Below are positions 56,302-64,000 of a stretch of DNA of 64,000 nucleotides, one piece after another. Made by a program: the position numbers and the translations under genes. Numbering within the stretch: the stretch's first letter is position 1; each line of letters begins with the position of its first letter. The notes below the pieces were generated by a model. The model searched no databases. It worked only from the letters and a program-made list of their open reading frames with translations, and had not been told where the DNA came from. Location of the stretch: assembly GCA_036898135.1 (NCBI GenBank), contig CM072515.1, positions 75,735,072-75,799,071 on the forward strand, read 5' to 3'. The DNA is from Oncomelania hupensis. Its lineage: Eukaryota; Mollusca; Gastropoda; Littorinimorpha; Pomatiopsidae.

Positions 56302-56330
56302 AATTTAGTCTTTAGAAGAGCACCTAACAT

Positions 56331-56815
56331 TAAAGAAAAACTTCGGTGCCACACTTTGACAATATATCCAGTGAGAGCTCACAGGAAAGTAAAGAGTGCC
56401 ATGTTTCTAACACACTACTGCATAAGTGGAAAAGAACGAGTTGAATATCTAACTATCTACACGTAATCTGGCAAAATAACAAAACTAAACACGTTCCGGG
56501 AACGCAAGTCTTCAAATCTAAACGTCCTATGGGCACTATCACAGTGAAAAACTTAATGGAAAAGTTAATTTATTGCTCCAAGACGTCGGAGCAGAGAAGA
56601 AAAGCACTTTGAGGTTTACTAAAATTAACCCTCAACTTTCATGATGATGATTATTGTTGTCAAGGTTTCACAAAACCACAAGAGATGGAGATTGTTTGTT
56701 TCCATCTGTTTCTGTACTGAAGAACATTAAACTGTTACGTTTGACGACAGTCATAGAAATGATTACTGAGCGAGAGCTGAAAACCTACATTACGTCGTAT
56801 ATATATATATAATAT
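56331..56815. other. Element C upstream flank, no gene seen
   Basis: AT-rich sequence with a TA run at about 56790-56811. Confidence 0.4.
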
Positions 56816-57359
56816 TACATTACATTACATTATTGTTGCTTTAGGTCCAGCGGACTCTTCCGAGCCAAATCAGGACCGGACAACCCCCAATCCGCATAAA
56901 AGATCTGGCAAAACAACCCTAGTGGTAAAACCGAATGGTCTCCACCAGCCAGTCACTTTACAATAAAGACATCCCACGCAGGGGACGGCTGAGGCTTCAC
57001 CCCAACTAATCGAACCCCTGTTTACAAAAACAAAATAGAATACAAACATCATTATAAATTATCAACAAAACACATACATATAAAATGCCTACATTGCTAA
57101 ATAATAACATCAAAGGAAGCCCTAGTGACCACCTGGCAGAAAGCGTCCAATATTCCCAGGCTGATCCAACAGACCTCATACACAAATAAGGAGTCTTGTC
57201 CCGGAAGAGTTTTCAAGAAAAAAGGTAGGAGACTGGTCTAGCGAAGAAGACGATAGTATAGCAGATTGATAGAACAGAGCAGGAATGAGAAAGAGCAAAT
57301 GAGAAAGACAGCGACAGTGGGAATTTAAAGCACTAAATTTCCAGAAAGTGGGGATACTA
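56816..57359 (-). mobile_element. LINE 3'UTR copy 1, tail (AATGT)n
   Basis: About 545 bp almost identical to the copies at 58021 and 61003. It ends in the conserved hairpin (56844-56877) and a pentamer tail (ACATT on plus, 56816-56832). It is truncated at its 5' side just before the ORF-end sequence. A small open frame (56870-57052) is shared among the copies but its sequence looks like UTR. Confidence 0.8.
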
Positions 57360-57984
57360 ATATATAATTTGACAATGATGCAAATTGTCTTCTTATCCAG
57401 GTTTAGTGTCCTCTGAGAGTACTGTTATACCGGGCATTTGGACTTTATTTGCTACAAGGGATAAGAGAGAAAAGGGGACATCAAAACAACCAGCTAATTT
57501 TATAAGTGAAGTCAATTACAAAAGAAATTATAATAACATTGTTATCCAGGTTGATAATATTGCAGAGTAACAAGTTTTGGAAAATAGGTCAAATAAAGTA
57601 ATATTACATAAATACTAACACTATAATATTTTTAAACAAAAGTCTTACTTAGATATTATCCATTACGTTTTATTAATCCATTCAATTTTTTTTGTTTTGG
57701 AATGCAATCCTGGAACACTAGAGATCTCCTATATTAGCTCCTGTAGTTGTATCAAGCATCAAGTAGTCATAGTAAAAAGGATCTGATTAGCAATAACACA
57801 AAAGGACAGCTTCCATCCACCATTTTTCACATTCATACATGCATGCAGCAACTGATCATCACATCCATATTCAAGTACCATCAATCCTGAAACAAGTAAT
57901 CTAACAGCAAGGTGACTCTCTTTTTGTCTCCTTTACAATCAATGGTAAAATGCTGCACATCATATAACTGGTATCACAAAGGTG
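57360..57984. other. Spacer, no gene seen
   Basis: AT-rich; no feature recognised. Confidence 0.4.
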
Positions 57985-58020
57985 GTTACAAACTTCCCAT
58001 GCCATACAATGGTGGTTACA
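57985..58020. repeat. 30-bp minisatellite, first segment
   Basis: Units of CCATGCCATACAATGGTGGT plus TACAAACAT. Split by a LINE copy after TGGTGGTTACA (58010-58020). Confidence 0.85.
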
Positions 58021-58727
58021 TTGATTGATTGATTGATTTATTGTTGCTTTAGGTCCAGCGGACTCTTCCGAGCCAAATCAGGACAGGACAACCCCCGATC
58101 CGCATAAAAGATCTGCCGAAACAACCCCAGTGGGAAAATTGAATGCCCTCCACCGGCCAGTCACTTTACAATAAAGACATCCCACGCGGGGGACAGCTGA
58201 GGGTTGACCTCAACTACGCGAACCCCCGGTTACAAAAACAAAATAGAATACAAACATCATTATAAATCATCAACAAAACACATACATATAAAATGCCTAT
58301 CGTGCTAAATAGTACAATCATAGGAAGCCCTAGTGACCACCCGGCAAAAAGCGTCCAACACTCCCAAGCTGATCCAACAGACCCCATACACAAACAAGGA
58401 GTCTTGTCCAGGAAGAGTTTTCAAGAAAAAAGGTAGGTCATTGATCTAGCGAAGAAGAAGATAGTATAGCAGAGTGAAGGACAGAGCAGGAATGGGAAAG
58501 AGTAAATGAGGAAGACAGCGACAGTGGGAATTTAAAGCACTAAATTTCCATAAAGTGGGGATACTATTTATACTGAAAACCCCCGGCACTCCAACGGGGG
58601 TACTGTTGCCGCAGTGAATCTGTCTTGCCTATAAAGGAAAGACAGGTTTTCAACTGTGGCTTTCACTTTTCCCTTTATAGGTTTGAACAATCTACAGTGG
58701 CAAGATTGCTCATGACCCCAAGGGGTT
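58021..58727 (-). mobile_element. LINE 3'UTR copy 2 with ORF end, tail (TTGA)n
   Basis: The longest of the three copies (707 bp). It is inserted in the 30-bp array with an 11-bp target duplication TGGTGGTTACA (58010-58020 and 58728-58738). At the 5' side it keeps the last codons of an ORF (FLYRQDRFTAATVPPLECRG, stop near 58568), showing that the remaining 500 bp are 3'UTR. The tail here is a tetramer, unlike the pentamer of copies 1 and 3. Confidence 0.85.
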
Positions 58728-58861
58728 TGGTGGTTACATACATCCAAAGTCATACAGTGGTGGTTAAAAACATCCCATGCCATACAATGTGTGTTACAAA
58801 CATCCCATGCCATACAATGGTGGTTACTAACATCCAAAGCCATAAAAAGGTGGTTACAAAC
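58728..58861. repeat. 30-bp minisatellite, second segment
   Basis: Four to five units; the final CAAAC (58857-58861) is the left target duplication of the solo LTR. Confidence 0.85.
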
Positions 58862-59605
58862 TGTTACACTCGATGTTGTTTTTATCAGTAGTTGATTCAG
58901 CCCCACTGCTTGAATTCTCCTGATAGGTGTAAACTCAGATTCGTTTATCCACGCAACCCGTTCAATCATCAACAAGTCTGGAGTCGTCGTATGTAGTTTT
59001 CCAATTTTATTCAGCACACATCAACAACTGCATACAATTGCTCAATCGCTTTTTCCACTCTATAATTCTCAACTTTGAACTTTCCACTTTTTACAACTTT
59101 CTCAACTCTAATACAACAAGTAACTCTCTCTACTGTCAACTCTCTCTAAAAAAACAACTTTTGAAACAGTGCGGCACTATATACATACAGTCTCTTTAAA
59201 CTCCAGAAAGAGCGAGAAAACCCCCAACGTGACACACCTCAACCAATCAGAATTAATTTCATCATCAATGTCTCACATCATACAACCTTATTTGGGATGG
59301 AAGCCTATCGTGGTTACCACTAGAATTATCCATACGCTTCAATCGATAGTAAACAACCAATTCTCGAAAATTCTCAAATAATATCGACCAACTAAAAAAC
59401 ACCAACGTTATACAAAACTTCTTCTAATAATAACGCAAAATCAAATCAAAGATAAATACATGTACACTCTATTACTGCATGCGTTGCAAAACAAAATGAA
59501 CAGATCTATCGCGCGCGTCACACACGCAAGCCTACCATTGCACGCGCTTCACACATAATATCGTGCGCATTTCACACGCACCATCATGCGCGTCTCAACG
59601 TAACA
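58862..59605. mobile_element. Solo LTR, 744 bp, TSD CAAAC
   Basis: It begins TGTTACACTCGATG and ends CAACGTAACA (TG...CA with a short inverted end TGTTAC/GTAACA). It is flanked by CAAAC at 58857-58861 and 59606-59610, inside the 30-bp array. No coding sequence; unrelated to the 32.7-41.5 kb LTRs by eye. Confidence 0.8.
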
Positions 59606-59875
59606 CAAACTTCCCATTCCATGCAATGGTGGTTACATACATCCAAAGTCATACAATGGTGGTTACAAACATCCCGTGCCATACAATGGTGGTTACAAAC
59701 ATCCCATGCCATACAATGGTGGTTACATACATCCAAAGTCATACAGTGGTGGTTACAAACATCCTATGGTATACAATGGTGGTTACCAACATCCTAAGCC
59801 ATACAATTTGTGTTACAAACATCCCATGCCATACAATGGTGGTTACAAACATCCCGTGCTGTACAATGGTTGAAC
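59606..59875. repeat. 30-bp minisatellite, third segment
   Basis: About nine units of the same repeat. Open frames (MVVTNIPCHT) follow from the period of 30. Confidence 0.9.
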
Positions 59876-60420
59876 CAGGGGTCACACATATTGCATGTAT
59901 TATTATTTACTACTCCGCATTTCTCAATCTATGCTTCTTTTAGTACTCAACTTGAGTCAACACTTATCACATGCATAATGTGTTTTTATAGTGTGTGACA
60001 ACTGGTGATATTTCAAACTCTTACCACACATGTTGTGTCCTTAACATTCAATGCTTAAATGTTACACATAATATTCACCGACAGCATTCAACATATTACA
60101 TATATTTGCACACCATTTTCTCCCCATAATATGTTTGGGATAATACATGTTTAAATTTTAATTTGAACAATGTTCACAATATTATTCGAGCCAATATATG
60201 GAATTGCTGTCAAGAGTTAGTTATTTATAGGGTCCAGTGGACTGCAAAGAGCCGAAATAACTTGGTTGAAAGAGGCTGTCAAGAGTTTTAGGCATTTAGA
60301 CTTATTTTACCTTGAGAAAAACTTTCAAAATGAACTGGAAAGCTTGGTTTTATCTTCTTTTCTGCCTCCAGCCTATGTTACTGTAAGCTTCTTCAAGAAT
60401 TCAATTTAAATAAAAGCATT
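59876..60420. other. Spacer with a truncated LINE 3' block
   Basis: Contains the first part of the conserved LINE end motif at 60231-60256 (GGTCCAGTGGACT, GAGCCGAA), cut before GGACC. No gene. Confidence 0.5.
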
Positions 60421-60465
60421 AATGCTTCGACCTCCAAGTTACGGGATAGGATATGATAGGATATA
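60421..60465 (+). mobile_element. RTE LINE tail remnant
   Basis: CGACCTCCAAGTTACGGGAT followed by degenerate GGATA units equals the 3' end seen at 1101 and 63780. Confidence 0.65.
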
Positions 60466-60594
60466 TTATTGCACAGCGGCTAATTGCCTTTTCTGTATGT
60501 ACCAACTGTGATTCATCAAACTGTCAGTATGAATAAAAGCATTAGATATTACACATATGTCGTGTACATTTTCACTTCATTTAAAAGACTACGG

Positions 60595-60700
60595 TATCGA
60601 CTTCGGATGGACTGGAGGTTAGCGAGCGCTCCTCCGCCCGTCGACGCTCATCTCTAGTTGCAACGTTACTGGCATCCAGTGCCAGCTTGTGCATAGACCC
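60595..60700 (+). repeat. Fragment similar to the gypsy-class LTR
   Basis: Matches LTR positions 33516-33610 (GGACTGGAGGT, CGCTCCTCCGCC, GTCGACGCTCAT and CTGGCATC-TAGTGCCAG blocks) with about 80 percent identity by eye. It is either a relic of a related LTR or a shared sequence module. Confidence 0.6.
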
Positions 60701-60800
60701 AGTAAAAACATGGCTATGCAAAGCAAAAGATAATATGAATACCAAGAACCGAGCCGGTGCCGCCACCATCCATGAACATATGACGTGACTTGGCAAAAGA

Positions 60801-62648
60801 TTACATATGGGGAAGCTTATGTACCTTCAAATCTCTAGCCCTAATGAAAGCTTTACTACAAACATCACACACGTGATTCTTCTCTCCTGTTGTATATAGC
60901 TTATGTTTCTTCAAAGCACTAGCCTCAGTGAAAGCTTTATTACAAACATCACACATCTATACTGTATGTATAAGCTTATGATTCTTCAAATCACCATCAT
61001 TACATTAAATTACATAATTGTTGCTTTAGGTCCAGCGGACTCTTCCGAGCCAAATCAGGACCGGACAACCCCCAATCCGCATAAAAGATCTGCTGAAACA
61101 ACCCTAGTGGGAAAACTGAATGCCCTCCACCAGCCAGTCACATTACAATAAAGACATCCCACGCAGGGGACGGCTGAGCCTTCACCCCAACTTATCAAAC
61201 CCCCATTTACAAAAACAAAATAGAATACAAACATCATTATAAATTATCAACAAAACACATACATATAAAATGCCTACATTGCTAAATAATATCATAGGAA
61301 GCCCTAGTGACCACCTGGCAGAAAGCGTCCAATATTCCCAAGCTGATCCAACAGACCTCATACACAAACAACGAGTCTTGTCCCGGAAGAAAAAAAGGTA
61401 GGAGACTGGGCTAGCGAAGAAGACGATAGTATAGCAGATTGATAGAACAGAGCAGGAATGAGAAAGAGCAAATGAGGAAGACAGCGACAGTGGGAATTTA
61501 AAGCACTAAATTTCCAGAAAGTGGGGATACTATCTATACTGAAACCCCCGGCACCCCAACGGGGGTTCCGTTATGTATAAGCTTATGTCTATTCAAATTG
61601 CCAGCCAGAGTGAAAGCTTTATTACAAACATTACACACATGATTCTTCCCTCCTGTATGTATAAGCTTATGTCTAATCAAATGGCCAGCCTGAGTGAAAG
61701 CTTTATTACAAACATCACACACATGATTCTTCCCTCCTGTATGTATAAGCTTATGTCTAATCAAAGGGCCAGCCTGAGTGAAAGCTTTATTACAAACATC
61801 ACACACACGATTCTTCTCTCCTGTATGTATAAGCTTATGTACCTTCAAATGGCTAGCCTGAGTGAAAGCTTTATTACAAACATCACACACATGATTCTTC
61901 TCTCCTGTATGTATAAGCTTATGTTTCTTCAAATGGCCAGCCAGAGTGAAAGCTTTATTACAAACATCACACACATGATTCTTCTCTCCTGTATGTATAA
62001 GCTTATGTTTCTTCAAATGGCCAGCATGAGTGAAAGCTTTATTACAAACATCACACACATGATTCTTCTCTCCTGTATGTATAAGCTTATGTTTCATCAA
62101 ATCGCCAGCCTGAGTGAAAGCTTTATTACAAACATCACACACATGATTCTTCTTTCCTGTATGTATAAGCTTATGTCTATTCAAACAGTCAGCCCGAGTG
62201 AAAGCTTTATTACAAACATCACACACATGATTCTTCTCTCCTGTATGTATAAGCTTATGTATCTTCAAACTGCCAGCCTCAGTGAAAGCTTTATTACAAA
62301 CATCACAAACGTGATTCTTCTCTCCTGAATGTATAAGCTTATGTTTCTTCAAATCACCAGCACGAGTGAAAGCTTTATTACAAACATCACCACTTGATTC
62401 TTCTCTCCTGTATGTATAAGCTTATGTCTATTCAAATGGCCAGCAAGAGTGAAAGCTTTATTACAAACATCACACACAAGTTTCTTTTGCTCTCCGGTCT
62501 TCTGTTGCTCCTTTGTCTCTCTTCTACACTCATGATCTGTGAGACTGACTTCACTGTGGGGATTGACTGAGGCAGAAGAGAACTTGACCAACAATGACTG
62601 TGGTGTTGAGTTGACAGTAAGCAGTTGTGTAGCACACGCATTTGGAAT
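60801..62648 (-). pseudogene. C2H2 zinc-finger terminal exon, disrupted
   Basis: Acceptor TTTCTTTTTCAG at 62649-62660, then a phase 0 exon: about 55 residues of linker (IPNACATQLLTVNSTPQSLL...), then fingers of the form CDVCNKAF-x6-L-x2-HKLIH-TGEKN. Eleven fingers lie before the insertion and about three after it. The fingers differ mainly in recognition positions (EAGSLKI, RADCLNR, QAGDLMK, HAGHLKK, QASHLKV). Defects: 1-nt deletion in finger 2 (near 62392), LINE 3'UTR insertion at 61003-61568, stop in the next linker (HTV-stop). It would have bound DNA in the nucleus. The phase 0 start matches the exit phase of the type A exons. Confidence 0.8.
61003..61568 (-). mobile_element. LINE 3'UTR copy 3, inside the zinc-finger exon
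   Basis: Same 3'UTR as copies 1 and 2, with conserved hairpin (61029-61062) and CATTA-type tail (about 61003-61020). It starts at GGAACCCCCGTTGGGG, whose CCCCCG/CGGGGG arms can pair. It separates HKLIHN from GDLKNHKLIH, with about 20 finger residues lost at the site. No clear target duplication. Confidence 0.85.
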
Positions 62649-62699
62649 CTGAAAAAGAAAACCAAGATTTACAAAAAATATCATCATCATGTAGTGTAA

Positions 62700-63816
62700 C
62701 AACATCTATATCATGTGTTCATAGACTTCAAGAAGGCATTTGACCGAGTCTGGCATGCAGCTCTATGGGCAACCATGAAAGTGTACAACATCAGCCCTAA
62801 AATCATAGAAGTCATCAAAAGCCTGTATGACAAGGCTACCAGTGCAGTCCTCCATAACAGCGTCATCGGGAACTGGTTCAGAACAACAATCGGTGTGCGT
62901 CAAGGATGCCTACTCTCTCCAACACTCTTCAACATCTTCCTAGAGCGCATCATGTCAGATGCTCTTGCAGATCACGAAGGCACAGTCAGCATAGGGGGGC
63001 AGAGCAATCTCCAATCTTCGTTTTGCGGATGATATTGATGGATTGGCTGGAGAGGAACAAGAACTTGAACAGCTTGTACAGAGGCTTGACACCACCTCCA
63101 GAGCTTATGGAATGGAAATAAGTGCAGAGAAGACCAAAATGATGACCAACAACACCAATGGCATCAACACGGACATCAAAGTACAAGGCCAATCCCTCAA
63201 CACAGTGCACAGCTTCAAATATTTAGGAGCCATTGTGTCAGACAATGGGTCTCGACAGGAAGTCCTCTCCAGGATCGCACAAACAACTGCTGCCCTGACA
63301 AGGTTGAAGCCCATTTGGAAAGACAGAACCATCAGTCTACATTCCAAAGTAAGACTGCTGCGATCTCTGGTCATTTCCATCTTCCTATATGCTCCTCACA
63401 GCAGATCTCCAACGAAGAATACAAAGCATGGAGATGAGGTGCTACAGAAGACTTCTGTGCATTTCCTATACCCAACACTTCACCAACGTTGAAGTCCGAC
63501 AGACCATCACACAAGCCATTGGACAACACGATGACCTGCTCACAGTGGTGAAGAAACGGAAACTCCGATGGTATGGCCACGTCACCAGATCATCAGGCCT
63601 TGCAAAGACCATTCTGCAAGGCACAGTGCAAGGAGGTAGAAGAAGGGGGAGACCGAAAAAGAGGTGGGAGGACAACATTCGAGAATGGACTGGTTTGACA
63701 CTGAGCGAAGCCATGAGGGCTGCTGAGGACAGAGAAAGATGGAGTATGCTGGTTAAGCGATCATCTGTGGTGCCCCTACGACCTTCGGGTTATGGGACAG
63801 GATAGGATAGGATAGG

Positions 63817-63818
<2 letters not shown>
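62700..63818 (+). mobile_element. RTE-type LINE 3' half, tail (GGATA)n
   Basis: 5'-truncated RTE copy with RT core and C-terminal region, ending in a GGATA tail (about 63798-63818). It inserted just upstream of the zinc-finger exon, apparently in its intron. It shares the 5' breakpoint phrase ACATCTATATCATGTG with the 23-kb copy, but there the element extends further. Confidence 0.85.
62715..63805 (+). pseudogene. RTE reverse transcriptase, two frameshifts
   Basis: Frame 1 holds FIDFKKAFDRVWHAALWATM and GVRQGCLLSPTLFNIFLERI. A slip in a G-run near 62997 moves to the frame with NLRFADDIDGLAGEEQEL (catalytic FADD), YGMEISAEKTKMMTNNTNG and YLGAIVSDNGSRQEVLSRI. Loss of about 17 nt near 63393 moves to a third frame with LTADLQRRIQSMEMRCYRRL, LRWYGHVTRSSGLAKTILQG, GRRRGRPKKRWEDNIREW and WSMLVKRSSVVPLRP. 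The order and motifs are those of the RTE clade. The endonuclease is missing. The 17-nt segment is present in the fragment at 44.5 kb, which confirms the deletion. Confidence 0.85.

Positions 63819-63877
<59 letters not shown>
63819..63877. repeat. (ATC)n microsatellite
   Basis: Pure ATC run directly after the RTE tail. Confidence 0.95.
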
Positions 63878-63879
<2 letters not shown>

Positions 63880-63935
63880 GTGGTCCTAATTCGGCTCTTT
63901 GCAATCTCCTGGATCCTATAAACAATGACTAACTA
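63880..63935 (+). mobile_element. Minimal LINE 3' end
   Basis: GTGGTCCTAATTCGGCTCTT and the following CTGGATCCTATAAACAATGA are the plus-strand version of the conserved LINE end block. The terminal hairpin is altered (CTCCTGGATCC). No coding part; the rest of the window after it is AT-rich without features. Confidence 0.6.
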
Positions 63936-64000
63936 ATATTTAGAATTTTTGTATTAATATAATTGATTATTATTATTATACCATTATCACAACAACAATG

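Larger units (their letters stand above)
52580..56330 (-). mobile_element. CR1/Jockey-like LINE with PHD finger (element C)
   Basis: A nearly complete LINE on the minus strand, covering PHD, endonuclease and RT without RNase H. The probable 3' tail is a short run read as ACAAG on the element strand (plus strand CTTGTCTTGTCTTG at about 52587-52600). The frame is broken twice. Exact ends and target duplication were not established. Confidence 0.8.

Noticed and set aside
56870..57052. 60-codon frame conserved in two of the LINE 3'UTR copies
   Set aside because: The copies are recent duplicates of one UTR, and the frame has no recognised domain; conservation reflects common origin.

Overview
This is eukaryotic, repeat-dominated DNA from an animal. 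The evidence is spliced exons with GT/AG boundaries, APE-type LINEs, a Ty3/gypsy-class LTR retrotransposon, hAT-like DNA transposons, a tRNA-derived SINE, many minisatellites and a C2H2 zinc-finger pseudogene. The mix of RTE, CR1/L2-like, I-like and PHD/2A-bearing LINEs suits a marine invertebrate such as a mollusc. That is inference; no host gene here fixes the species. No prokaryotic or viral gene context was seen.

Host-gene material lies on the minus strand. Two exon types alternate: A of about 80 bp (phase 1 to 0) and B of 64 bp (phase 0 to 1). They form two duplicated A-B-A modules, at 50374-46687 and 20722-10142. The second module is preceded by a probable first coding exon (22752-22614) and a 204-bp exon (21961-21758). 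Every A and B exon carries a psi-K-x-E (SUMO-consensus) motif. A C2H2 terminal exon (62648-60801), opening in the phase exon A leaves, looks like the 3' part of a paralogous zinc-finger gene. It is broken by a frameshift, a LINE insertion and a stop. Introns hold long minisatellites; the 42-bp array (18694-20642) was amplified from the exon 3 splice donor.

Mobile elements by region. 0-1.1 kb: LINE 3' ends. 2.67-8.48 kb: a full-length but decayed I-like LINE (element A; APE, RT, RNase H) with a 9-bp target duplication in a 37-bp satellite. 12.1-13.3 kb: a CR1/L2-like LINE in a 38-bp array. 14.3-18.5 kb: a probable solo LTR carrying two hAT-like elements. 23.0-24.0 kb: a decayed RTE. 24.4-30.4 kb: the 3' end of an element-A relative joined to a second LINE (element B), whose ORF1 has a 2A-like motif and whose ORF2 follows in frame after a single TAG. 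32.66-41.50 kb: an apparently intact gypsy-class element with near-identical LTRs and the order gag-PR-INT-RT-RNase H. 43.3-49.8 kb: hAT-like MITEs, an RTE fragment and minisatellites. 52.6-56.3 kb: a CR1/Jockey-like LINE (element C) with a PHD finger. 56.8-61.6 kb: three LINE 3'UTR copies and a 744-bp solo LTR. 62.7-63.8 kb: an RTE 3' half.

The most unusual items are the copia-like domain order in a gypsy-class element, the splice-donor-derived minisatellite, the phase-compatible duplicated exons, the in-frame amber between ORF1 and ORF2 of element B, and a conserved 3'-terminal hairpin motif found nine times at LINE ends with different microsatellite tails. Tandem arrays here act as readable target sites, so several insertions can be delimited to the base.
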